This document shows, piece after piece, positions 17,299-25,390 of a stretch of 64,000 nucleotides of DNA. Location of the stretch: assembly GCF_000968685.2 (NCBI RefSeq), contig NZ_LAKD02000043.1:104700-168699 (forward strand). Reading direction: 5' to 3'. This DNA comes from Streptomyces antioxidans (lineage in GTDB: Bacteria; Actinomycetota; Actinomycetes; Streptomycetales; Streptomycetaceae). Within the stretch, counting starts at the first letter, position 1, and each line of letters starts with the position of its first letter. A program made the translations under genes and the position numbers. The notes beneath the pieces are model-generated. The model had not been told where the DNA came from. It made no database searches and saw nothing but the letters and a program-made list of their open reading frames with translations.

Positions 17299-18264
17299 TC
17301 ACCGGCGCACTGCGAGCGACACCGCGAAGCGGCCCTCCGCGTCGGTCCACCAGCGCCGCGACTCCATTCCCGCGGCGGCCAGTTCGGCCCGCACCTTCCC
17401 CTCCCGGAACTTGGCGGACACCTCGGTGCGGACCTCCTCCCCGGCCGTGAAGTGCACCGCGAGATCCATGGCGGGGATCTTCGCGGTGAGCTCCTTACGG
17501 GCCCTGAGCCGCATCTCGACCCATTCCTCCTCGGCGTTCCACACCGCCACGTGGTCGAAGTCGGAGGGGTCGAAGTCGGCGCCCAGTTCGCGGTTGAGCA
17601 CCGTCAGCACGTTCTTGTTGAACGCCGCGGTGACCCCCTGGTCGTCGTCGTAGGCGGAGACGAGGGTGGCCTCGTTCTTGACCAGGTCGGTGCCGAGCAG
17701 CAGCGCGTCGCCGGGTGCGAGCAGTTCGCTCACCGAGGCGAAGAAGGCCGCACGCTCAGCGGGCAGCAGATTGCCGATCGTGCCCCCGAGGAACGCCAGC
17801 AGCCTCGGCCCCGGGGTGTCATCGGGCAGCGCGAGCCCGTCCATGAAGTCGGCCACCAGCGCGTGCACCATCAGCCGTGGATGCTCGGCCAGCAGGGCCT
17901 CCCCGGCCAGTTCCAGCGCGCTCTCGCTCACGTCGACGGGAACGTAGACGCGCAGATCCGGCAGTGCCCGGATCAGGTGGTGGGTCTTCTCGGAGGAGCC
18001 GGAGCCCAGTTCGACAAGGGTGCGGGCCCCGGTGGCGTCGGCGATCTCCGCCGCGCGGGCAACGAGGATCTCCCGCTCGGCACGGGTCGGGTAGTACTCG
18101 GGCAGCCGGGTGATCTCTTCGAAGAGCGCGCTGCCCCGGGCGTCGTAGAACCACTTGGGCGGAAGCTGTTTCGGGGTGCTGGTCAGCCCCTCGGCCACAT
18201 CGGCGCGCAGCGCGGCCGTGGTGGCATCGGCGGGCAGGGTGCGGGTGACGGTGAAGGGGCTCAA
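17299..18264 (-). CDS. egtD: L-histidine N-alpha-methyltransferase EgtD
   Basis: A 321-residue SAM-dependent enzyme that trimethylates histidine to hercynine, the first step of ergothioneine synthesis. Family signs are LPPKWFYDARGSALFEEIT, YYPTRAEREIL, the SAM motif LVELGSGSSEKTHHLI and the FLGGTIGNLLP segment. The start is TTG 18264: AAGGAGG lies 7 bases upstream, and the TTGA overlaps the egtC stop. No ATG fits. It is the last gene of egtA-egtB-egtC-egtD and is followed by a strong hairpin. Confidence 0.93.
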   Translation of the reverse strand: MSPFTVTRTLPADATTAALRADVAEGLTSTPKQLPPKWFYDARGSALFEEITRLPEYYPTRAEREILVARAAEIADATGARTLVELGSGSSEKTHHLIRALPDLRVYVPVDVSESALELAGEALLAEHPRLMVHALVADFMDGLALPDDTPGPRLLAFLGGTIGNLLPAERAAFFASVSELLAPGDALLLGTDLVKNEATLVSAYDDDQGVTAAFNKNVLTVLNRELGADFDPSDFDHVAVWNAEEEWVEMRLRARKELTAKIPAMDLAVHFTAGEEVRTEVSAKFREGKVRAELAAAGMESRRWWTDAEGRFAVSLAVRR

Positions 18265-19016
18265 CGGGAAGCCTCCTTGAGTGCGGTGAGCAGTACATCG
18301 GTACGGGTGGCGGTGAGCAGGGTGCGGTCGGGGACCTCGGTCCAGCCGGGGTCCTGGTCGTACGGCTCGGAGGCCACGGCCACGCCCCGGTCCGGATCTG
18401 TCAGGTACCACAGCGTGTCGCCCCAGGCGGTGGCGGCGATGGTCTCGCCGTCCATGAGCAGCAGATTGAGCCGTGAGCCGGGGGCGGCGTCGGCCAGTCG
18501 CTCGACGGCCTCGGCCAACGCCTCCGGCGGCGCCTGGCCCAGCCGCAGCCGGTGCAGCACCAGCGCCCAGACGAACGCCGAGTCGCACCGGGCCTCCAGG
18601 CCGAGCAGATCCGCGGGTGGCAGGGCGGCGGCGAGGTCCGCGACCGCGTGCGGCCAGTCGCGCAGCGCTCCGTTGTGACTGAACAGCCAGGTCCCGGAGG
18701 CGAACGGCGAGGCCCCCGCCTCGCCGTCCGCGCTCGCCTCGGTGGCATCCCTCACGGCGGCCATCAGCGCCCCCGTGCGCACCACGCGGGCCAGGTCGGC
18801 GAACGACAGGTCGCCCCAGATGGGCCCGGAGCGCCGGTAGCGCGCGGGCACCGGGTCGCCCGGCGCGTACCAGCCGACGCCGAACCCGTCGGCGTTGACC
18901 GTGCCGTGCGCCTGCCGCCGTGGCGCCCACGACTGCCGGAACAGACTGTCCGGGGGCGCCGTGACCACCTCGCCGATGGGGACCGACGGGCCGAGGTACG
19001 CCAGGTGCCGGCACAT
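18261..19016 (-). CDS. egtC: Ergothioneine biosynthesis amidohydrolase EgtC
   Basis: A 251-residue class II glutamine amidotransferase-type hydrolase that removes glutamate from gamma-glutamyl-hercynylcysteine sulfoxide. It begins MCRHLAYLGPSVPIG, so Cys2 is the N-terminal nucleophile; NADGFGVGWY and FSHNGAL are the usual substrate-binding segments. Start ATG 19016 overlaps the egtB stop (TGATG), and the end overlaps the egtD TTG start. Confidence 0.93.
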   Translation of the reverse strand: MCRHLAYLGPSVPIGEVVTAPPDSLFRQSWAPRRQAHGTVNADGFGVGWYAPGDPVPARYRRSGPIWGDLSFADLARVVRTGALMAAVRDATEASADGEAGASPFASGTWLFSHNGALRDWPHAVADLAAALPPADLLGLEARCDSAFVWALVLHRLRLGQAPPEALAEAVERLADAAPGSRLNLLLMDGETIAATAWGDTLWYLTDPDRGVAVASEPYDQDPGWTEVPDRTLLTATRTDVLLTALKEASR

Positions 19017-20344
19017 CAGGACGCGTCCCGCGCGGTGCGGAAGCCGGAGAAGATCTGGCGGCGCACCGGCAGGTCCCAGTTGCGGAACGTGCCCCGGCAG
19101 GCGACCTCGGCCACCGCGAAGGAGCCGCCGCGCAGCACCTTGTGCGCCGGGCCGAAGAACACCTCCGAGTACTCGCGGTACGGAAAGGCGCGGAACCCCG
19201 GATAGGGCAGGAAGTCGCTGGAGGTCCACTCCCACACATCGCCGATCAGCTGCCGCACCCCCAGCGGCGATGCGCCCCGCGGATAGCTTCCGGCCGCAGC
19301 GGGCCGCAGATGGCGCTGGCCAAGGTTGGCGTGCTCCGGCGTGGGGTCGTCGTCGCCCCACGGGTAGCGCCGGGACCGGCGGCTCTCCGGGTCATGGCGG
19401 GCGGCCTTCTCCCACTCCTCCTCGGCCGGCAGCCGCCGCCCCGCCCAGCGGGCGTAGGCGTCCGCCTCGTACCAGCTCACATGCACCACCGGCTCCTCCG
19501 GCGGCACCGGCTCCGTCACCCCGAACCGCCGGCGCAGCCACTGTCCGCCCTCGCGGCGCCAGAACAGCGGGGCGGCGATGCCGTGTTCCTGGATGTACGC
19601 CCAGCCGTCGGCGCTCCACCAGCGCGGCTCGGTGTAGCCGCCGTCCGCGATGAACCGCTCGTACGCGCCGTTGGTCACCGGAGCGGTGTCGATGTGGAAG
19701 GCCGGGACCAGCCGGTGGTGCGCGGGCCGCTCGTTGTCCAGGGCCCAGGGCTCGGACGAGGTGCCCATGGTGAACGGGCCGCCCGGTATCAGCACCTCAT
19801 CCGGCAGGGCCGCGCCGTCCTCCGGGGCGGGCGGCGGCGGGGCGGTGAGCGCGGCGGGTCCACGGCGCAGCTGGTGGGTGATGAGCATCGTCTCGTCGTG
19901 CTGCTGCTCATGCTGGGCGATCATGCCGAAGGCGAAGCCCGCGTCGACCAGCGGGGCGCCGCGCAGCTCGATCCGCTCCAGGATGTCCAGCACCCGGCCG
20001 CGCACCTCGTGGACATAGCCGCGGGCCTCGGCGGGCGCCAGCAGCGGCAGGGTGGGGCGCTCGGCGCGGGGATGCGCGAAGGCGTCGTAGATCGAGTCGA
20101 TCTCGGGGCGCAGGGCGTCACCTCCGCCGACCGCGCGCAGCAGCCACTGCTCCTCCTGGTTGCCGATGTGCGCCAGGTCCCACACCAGCGGGGACATCAG
20201 CGGGGAGTGCTGGGCGGTGAGGTCGTGCTCGTCCACGCAGGTGGTGAGGGTGTGGGTGCGGTCGCGCGCGGTGCGCAGCGCCTTCTCGGCGCGCAGCCGC
20301 AGCGCCTCGGGGTCGATGGTGAGCTCGGAATCGGGGGCGGTCAT
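19016..20344 (-). CDS. egtB: Ergothioneine sulfoxide synthase EgtB
   Basis: A 442-residue non-haem iron enzyme that joins gamma-glutamylcysteine to hercynine with oxygen. The N-terminal DinB-like bundle carries iron-ligand histidines in WDLAHIGNQEEQW and AQHEQQHDETML. The C-terminal half is an FGE-sulfatase-like fold, with GGPFTMGTSSEPWALDNERP and the closing VLRGGSFAVAE and RNWDLPVRRQIFSGFRTAR. GGAGGG six bases before ATG 20344 lies inside the end of egtA; the ATGA overlap implies coupling. Confidence 0.95.
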   Translation of the reverse strand: MTAPDSELTIDPEALRLRAEKALRTARDRTHTLTTCVDEHDLTAQHSPLMSPLVWDLAHIGNQEEQWLLRAVGGGDALRPEIDSIYDAFAHPRAERPTLPLLAPAEARGYVHEVRGRVLDILERIELRGAPLVDAGFAFGMIAQHEQQHDETMLITHQLRRGPAALTAPPPPAPEDGAALPDEVLIPGGPFTMGTSSEPWALDNERPAHHRLVPAFHIDTAPVTNGAYERFIADGGYTEPRWWSADGWAYIQEHGIAAPLFWRREGGQWLRRRFGVTEPVPPEEPVVHVSWYEADAYARWAGRRLPAEEEWEKAARHDPESRRSRRYPWGDDDPTPEHANLGQRHLRPAAAGSYPRGASPLGVRQLIGDVWEWTSSDFLPYPGFRAFPYREYSEVFFGPAHKVLRGGSFAVAEVACRGTFRNWDLPVRRQIFSGFRTARDAS

Positions 20345-21606
20345 GACCGTCCCTCCTTACCGGTGAAGGGAGCGAGCAGATCGTCGGCCGGACATCGGCC
20401 GCGGAGCACATAGCGGTCGTTGAAGTCGGCGACGGCGGCGGTGATGGCGGGGGAGGCGCCGATGCGCGGCAGTGCGTCCAGCGCCGTGCTGAAGCAGCTG
20501 ACGGCGGCGGTGCGCAGCTCGGGGTCGGCCAGACCGTGGCGGGCCGCGGCGCGCCACAGCGGATTGCCCGGTGCGGGGCGGGCGCCCGCCGTCTCGGCGA
20601 GCGGTTTCACCACCCGGTAGACCGTTTCGGCGGCCGCGGGATCGTCGAACAGCGCCACCGTGACGGCGAGCGGGACGATCCATCCGTCCTCGCCGCTCTG
20701 CGCGTCGATCATGCGCAGTTCCAGATGGCCGCGCGGGCGGACGGGGGGAAAGAGCGTGGAGATGTGGAAGTCGAGGTCGTCATGGGTGGGTGGCCGGGGC
20801 AGCCCCGTCCGGGCCCACTGGCGGAAGGGCACCCCGGACGGCACCGCCCACGGCGTCTTCTCGTCCCGGATGGCCATCACGGGCGCGTCCAGCACGTAGT
20901 GGGCCCAGGCCGTGCGCGGATCCCGGCCGTCGGCCGGGGCGTGGGTGCGGGCGGGCTCCATCGCCGTCCACAGCGCCTGCCGGGTGGAGCGGTAGCCCGT
21001 GGGGCGGCCCTGGCGCAGCGGCGAGTTGGCGAACGCGGCGGTGAGCACCGCGCCCAGCAGATGGGCGAGCCGCCAGCGCCGTGCCATGCCGAGCGGTCCG
21101 GGTTCCTCGTGCCCGGCGTCCACGCAGACCTGCACCGAGGCGGTGTTGCACATCATGGAGCGCCCGGCCGGACCCCGGCGGTCGAAGTAGGTCTCCATGC
21201 AGTCGTACCGGGGCGTGGTGAGGAAGCGTCTCGGTGGGCGCCAGGGGTCATGTCCGTGACCGGCGAGACCGAGGCCGAGGCCGGTGAGCAGGGAACGTAC
21301 GAGAACCAGATCGGCGGCCGCGGACTCCACACACGCGGTGAGGGAGTCGGCCGGGAGGGAGCTGAGCTCCACCTGACCGCCGGGTTCGAAGGTGATGGCG
21401 GACCGCAGCGGCAGTCCGCGCAGGGCGGTGACCGCGGCTTCGAGCCGGGCCGCCTCGATGGGTCGTGCGGGGTCGTGCGGGTCGTACATGAGCCATTCGA
21501 GTTCGACTCCGATGCGGCGCGGCGGCCCGGTCTTGAAACAGATGCCGTGCAGCCTGGCCTCCATCTCGGCCTCGCTGATCGCCTTGTCGTCGGGCACAGT
21601 CGTCAT
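20341..21606 (-). CDS. egtA: Glutamate-cysteine ligase EgtA
   Basis: A 421-residue GCS2-type ligase that makes gamma-glutamylcysteine, the sulfur donor for EgtB. GVELEWLMYDP near the N-terminus is the conserved glutamate-binding strand; PRYDCMETYFDRRGPAG and MMCNTASVQVCVDAG follow. The ATG at 21606 has only a weak GGGAG nearby. It is first in the egt operon. Its promoter lies in the 241-base gap shared with the divergent quinone oxidoreductase gene. No egtE-like lyase is present in the window. Confidence 0.92.
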   Translation of the reverse strand: MTTVPDDKAISEAEMEARLHGICFKTGPPRRIGVELEWLMYDPHDPARPIEAARLEAAVTALRGLPLRSAITFEPGGQVELSSLPADSLTACVESAAADLVLVRSLLTGLGLGLAGHGHDPWRPPRRFLTTPRYDCMETYFDRRGPAGRSMMCNTASVQVCVDAGHEEPGPLGMARRWRLAHLLGAVLTAAFANSPLRQGRPTGYRSTRQALWTAMEPARTHAPADGRDPRTAWAHYVLDAPVMAIRDEKTPWAVPSGVPFRQWARTGLPRPPTHDDLDFHISTLFPPVRPRGHLELRMIDAQSGEDGWIVPLAVTVALFDDPAAAETVYRVVKPLAETAGARPAPGNPLWRAAARHGLADPELRTAAVSCFSTALDALPRIGASPAITAAVADFNDRYVLRGRCPADDLLAPFTGKEGRS

Positions 21607-21777
21607 CTCCCGTCCCGTTCCGGCATCGGCTCGCCGGGAAACGAGCCGATATGTCGCCGTCCACTCTTTACCGCCGACGCGCCGGGCTCAAGGGTGCCTC
21701 CAGAGTTGCACAGGAGTTCATCGGCCGCCGGGCGGGCAGGTCAGGATGGCTGACGGTGGCGGCGGTTCCGCTCTTCC

Positions 21778-21793
21778 TACCGACTGGTTAGTA
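21778..21793. promoter_or_regulatory. TetR-type imperfect palindrome
   Basis: TACCGACTGGTTAGTA is symmetric at 10 of 16 positions (TACnnACnnGTnnGTA) and stands 54 bases before the quinone oxidoreductase start. The shape is common for TetR-family operators of fatty-acid or acyl-CoA genes. The regulator is not encoded nearby, so the assignment rests on shape and position. Confidence 0.4.
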
Positions 21794-21847
21794 TGTGCGA
21801 CCCGGCGCGGTACCGCGTTCCGACGATCCGTTTGTGGAGGCCACCGG

Positions 21848-22852
21848 ATGCAGGCATGGCGAGTGCACGACAATGGCGAGCCCGGTGAGGTCATGCGCCT
21901 CGACGAGGTGCCGGACCCTCCGGCGGGACCGGGACAGCTGCTGCTGCGGGTCGGGGCCGTCAACGTCAACTTCCCCGACGCCCTGCTGTGCCGTGGCCAG
22001 TACCAGGTGCGGCCGCCCCTGCCGTTCACCCCCGGCGTCGAGGTGTGCGGGGAGGTCGTCGCCGTCGGCGAGGGCGCCGAGGGCGAGGTCGGCTCCCGCG
22101 TCCTGGCCACCCCCACGCTCCCCGCGGGCGGCTTCGCCGAACTGGTGCCCGTGGAGGCGTCGGCCGCGCTGCCCGCGCCCGACGCCCTGGACGACGCCGA
22201 GGCCGCGGCGCTGCACATCGGCTACCAGACCGGCTGGTTCGGCCTGCACCGCAGGGCCCGCATCCAGTCCGGCGAGACGCTTCTGGTGCACGCCGCCGCG
22301 GGCGGGGTCGGCAGCGCGGCCGTCCAGCTCGGCAAGGCGGCCGGGGCCACCGTGATCGGCGTCGTCGGCGGCGCGGACAAGGCCCGGGTCGCCCGCGAGC
22401 TCGGCTGCGACCTCGTCCTCGACCGGCGCGCCGACGACATCGTGGCGGCCGTCAAGGAGGCCACCGGCGGACGCGGCGCGGACGTCGTCTACGACCCGGT
22501 CGGCGGCGACGCCTTCGTCAAGTCCGTCAAGTGCATCGCCTTCGAGGGCCGCATCGTGGTCGTCGGCTTCGCCAGCGGCGTCGTCCCCCAGGCCGCCCTC
22601 AACCACGCCCTGGTCAAGAACTACGCCATCCTCGGCCTCCACTGGGGCCTGTACAACACCCACGACCCGGCCGCGATCCGCGCCTGCCACGAGGAGCTGA
22701 CCAAGCTCGCCGCACAGGGCACCGTCAAACCGCTGGTCAGCGAGCGCGTATCGCTGCAGGACGCGGCCGGCGCCGTCCAGCGCGTCGCCGACGGCGTGAC
22801 CACCGGCCGTGTGGTCGTCGTCCCCGGGCAGACCCCCGGAGGGGCCCGATGA
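21848..22852 (+). CDS. Zinc-free NADPH:quinone oxidoreductase (MDR superfamily)
   Basis: A 334-residue medium-chain dehydrogenase/reductase. It lacks the structural zinc cysteines and has the NADPH motif VHAAAGGVGSAAVQLGKAAG and GGRGADVVYDPVGGDAF. GGAGG seven bases before ATG 21848 fixes the start. It overlaps the next acyl-CoA dehydrogenase by 4 bases. The order quinone oxidoreductase - two acyl-CoA dehydrogenases recalls mycobacterial fadB4/fadE23/fadE24 (in reversed order), so it probably works on an acyl-CoA-linked substrate. Confidence 0.85.
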   Translation: MQAWRVHDNGEPGEVMRLDEVPDPPAGPGQLLLRVGAVNVNFPDALLCRGQYQVRPPLPFTPGVEVCGEVVAVGEGAEGEVGSRVLATPTLPAGGFAELVPVEASAALPAPDALDDAEAAALHIGYQTGWFGLHRRARIQSGETLLVHAAAGGVGSAAVQLGKAAGATVIGVVGGADKARVARELGCDLVLDRRADDIVAAVKEATGGRGADVVYDPVGGDAFVKSVKCIAFEGRIVVVGFASGVVPQAALNHALVKNYAILGLHWGLYNTHDPAAIRACHEELTKLAAQGTVKPLVSERVSLQDAAGAVQRVADGVTTGRVVVVPGQTPGGAR

Positions 22853-24054
22853 GCACCACCGGGCACCGCCCCGCCGTGGACGCCGACGAGCTGCGCCGCC
22901 GCGTCCGCGAACTCCTGGACGCCCATCCGCCCGCCACCACCGACCGCCTGGACTTTCTGCGCGCCCGCTTCGACGCCGGGCTCGCCTGGGTGCACTACCC
23001 GGCCGGACTCGGCGGGTTGGACGCCCCGCGCTCCCTTCAGGCCGTCGTTGACGCCGAGCTGGCGGCCGCGGGGGCGCCCGACAACGACCCCCGCCGCATC
23101 GGCATCGGCCTCGGCATGGCCGCCCCCACCATCCTCGGCTTCGGCACCGACGAGCAGCGGGAGCGGCTGCTGCGCCCGCTGTGGACCGGCGAGGAGGTGT
23201 GGTGCCAGCTGTTCAGCGAGCCCGGCGCCGGATCCGACCTCGCGGCGCTGGCCACCCGGGCGGTGCGCGACGGCGAGGACTGGGTGGTCGACGGACAGAA
23301 GGTCTGGACCTCAAGCGCCCATCTCGCCCGCTGGGCCATCCTCATCGCCCGCACCGACCCCGACCAGCCCAAACATCGCGGCATCAGCTACTTCATCTGC
23401 GATATGACCGACCCCGGGGTCGAGGTGCGGCCACTGCGCCAGATCACCGGCGAGGCGGAGTTCAACGAGGTCTTCCTCACCGGTGTGCGGATCCCCGACA
23501 GCCGGCGGCTGGGCGAGCCCGGCGAGGGCTGGCGCGTCGCCCAGACCACCCTGATGAACGAGCGGGTCGCCATCGGCGGCGGCCGGGTCCCCCGCGAGGG
23601 CGGCATGATCGGCCTCGTCGCGGACACCTGGCGGGACCGCCCCGAGCTGCGCACCCACGACCTCCACCAGCGGCTGCTGCGGCTGTGGGTGGAGTCCGAG
23701 GCGGCCCGGCTCGCGGGGGAGCGGCTGCGCCAGCAGCTCGCGGTCGGCCAGCCCGGCCCCGAGGGCTCGGCCATGAAGCTCGCCTTCGCCCGCCTCAACC
23801 AGCACATCAGCGCGCTGGAGGTGGAATTGCTGGGGGAGGAGGGGCTGCTCTACGACGACTGGACGCTGCGCCGCCCCGAACTGGTGGACTTCACCGGGCG
23901 CGAGGCCGGCTACCGCTATCTGCGCGCCAAGGGCAACTCCATCGAGGGCGGCACCTCGGAGGTGCTGCTCAACATCATCGCCGAACGCGTCCTGGGCCTG
24001 CCGCCCGAGCCGCGGACCGACAAGGACCTCCCGTGGAAGGACCTGCCCCGATGA
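22849..24054 (+). CDS. Acyl-CoA dehydrogenase (large, active-subunit type)
   Basis: A 401-residue flavoenzyme. Conserved pieces are CQLFSEPGAGSDLAALATRA, VVDGQKVWTSSAHLARWAIL, and the C-terminal YRYLRAKGNSIEGGTSEVLL, which closes over FAD. It starts with ATGA overlapping the previous stop and ends with ATGA overlapping the next dehydrogenase. Tandem acyl-CoA dehydrogenase genes in actinobacteria commonly form alpha2-beta2 enzymes, often for branched or steroid substrates. That quaternary state is inferred from pairing. Confidence 0.88.
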   Translation: MSTTGHRPAVDADELRRRVRELLDAHPPATTDRLDFLRARFDAGLAWVHYPAGLGGLDAPRSLQAVVDAELAAAGAPDNDPRRIGIGLGMAAPTILGFGTDEQRERLLRPLWTGEEVWCQLFSEPGAGSDLAALATRAVRDGEDWVVDGQKVWTSSAHLARWAILIARTDPDQPKHRGISYFICDMTDPGVEVRPLRQITGEAEFNEVFLTGVRIPDSRRLGEPGEGWRVAQTTLMNERVAIGGGRVPREGGMIGLVADTWRDRPELRTHDLHQRLLRLWVESEAARLAGERLRQQLAVGQPGPEGSAMKLAFARLNQHISALEVELLGEEGLLYDDWTLRRPELVDFTGREAGYRYLRAKGNSIEGGTSEVLLNIIAERVLGLPPEPRTDKDLPWKDLPR

Positions 24055-25202
24055 GCGCCGCCGACCTGCTCTACTCCGAGGCGGAGGACGATCTGCGCGC
24101 GGCCGTACGGTCGTTGCTCACCGACCGTTGCCCGCCCGCCACGGTGCTCTCCGAGGCCGAGAGCGGCCGGGCCTACGACGCGGCGCTGTGGCGCGCGCTG
24201 GGTGCCGAGATGGGCACCGCGGGGCTGCTGGTGCCGGACAAGCTCGGCGGCCAGGGCGCCACCGCCCGGGAGGCGGCGGTGGTGATGGAGGAGCTCGGCC
24301 GCGCCGTCGCCCCCGTGCCCTACCTCACCAGCGCCGTACTCGCCGCCGGCGCCCTGCTCGGCTGCGACACCGACCAGGAGGCCGTGGCCCGGCTGCTCCG
24401 CGCGGTCGGCGAAGGCCGTACGGTCGGCGCCCTCGCGGTGCCGCTGTCCACCGTCGCCGTGGCGCCCGGCGGCGGGTCCGGCACGCCCGCCGCGACCGTA
24501 CGGGCCGACGGCGACACCACGCTCAGCGGTCAGGTCTCCGGTGTCGCGGGCGCGGCGGGCGCCGATGTGCTGCTCGTCCCCGCCGCCGGCGCGGACGGCC
24601 ACGGGCTGTACGCCGTGGAGACCGCCGAGACCACCGTCACCGTCGAACCCCTCACCTCGCTCGACCTCACCCGCCCGCTCGCCACGGTGACCCTCACCGG
24701 TGCCCCGGCCCGCCGGCTGGCCGGGGCCGACCGGGCCGGGGCGGCCATCGGAGGGGCGCTGCTGACCGGGGCCGGGCTGCTCGCCTCCGAACAGCTGGGG
24801 GTGGCCGAATGGTGTCTGACCGAGACCGTCCGCCACACCAAGGAGCGCCATCAGTTCGGGCGCCCCATCGGCTCGTTCCAGGCGCTCAAGCACCGCATGG
24901 CCGCGCTCTGGCTGGAGCTGGTCTCGGCGCGCGCCACCGCCCGGTACGCCGCCGACGCACTCGCCACGGGCAGCCCGGACACACCGGTCGCGGTGGCCGT
25001 GGCCCAGGCGCACTGCGCCGGGGTGGCGGTGCACGCGGCCGAGGAGTGCGTTCAGTTGCACGGTGGCATCGGCATGACCTGGGAGCACCCGGCGCATCTG
25101 TATCTCAAGCGGGCCAAGAGCGACGAGATCGCGCTGGGCACCCCCGGCCGCCACCGGCAGGCGCTCGCCGGACTGGTGGATCTGCCGGTTCCCACCGGCT
25201 GA
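24051..25202 (+). CDS. Acyl-CoA dehydrogenase (small, partner-subunit type)
   Basis: A 383-residue acyl-CoA dehydrogenase-family protein, more divergent than its neighbour: LVPDKLGGQGATAREAAVVMEELG, TKERHQFGRPIGSFQALKHR and VQLHGGIGMTWEHPAHLYLKRAK. The middle domain is reduced and alanine-rich. Start ATG 24051 overlaps the upstream stop. It ends PVPTG, and the bases around its stop are repeated twice more in frame downstream (see repeat at 25192-25280). Likely the second subunit of a heterotetramer. Confidence 0.87.
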   Translation: MSAADLLYSEAEDDLRAAVRSLLTDRCPPATVLSEAESGRAYDAALWRALGAEMGTAGLLVPDKLGGQGATAREAAVVMEELGRAVAPVPYLTSAVLAAGALLGCDTDQEAVARLLRAVGEGRTVGALAVPLSTVAVAPGGGSGTPAATVRADGDTTLSGQVSGVAGAAGADVLLVPAAGADGHGLYAVETAETTVTVEPLTSLDLTRPLATVTLTGAPARRLAGADRAGAAIGGALLTGAGLLASEQLGVAEWCLTETVRHTKERHQFGRPIGSFQALKHRMAALWLELVSARATARYAADALATGSPDTPVAVAVAQAHCAGVAVHAAEECVQLHGGIGMTWEHPAHLYLKRAKSDEIALGTPGRHRQALAGLVDLPVPTG

Positions 25203-25280
25203 CCGGAAGGCGGCTCCACCGGCTGACCGGCGGTGACCGGTTTGACCGGCGGCGGCTCCACCGGCTGACCGGCGGTGACC
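25192..25280. repeat. Three in-frame stop-spanning direct repeats
   Basis: The 15-mer CCACCGGCTGACCGG occurs exactly at 25192-25206 (containing the true stop), 25216-25230 and 25258-25272. The spacing is 24 and 42 bases, both multiples of three, so all three TGAs (25200, 25224, 25266) are in the same frame. A longer exact repeat of 28 bases covers 25211-25238 and 25253-25280. Confidence 0.9.
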
Positions 25281-25390
25281 CATCCGCTGATCCGCCGGAT
25301 CCGGCGAACCCGCCCCCGTTCCGCGATCACGCCACTACAGTGCCGAACAGCTGTGCGGCACGTCGGGTGAGTCCGGAACGGGGGCACATG

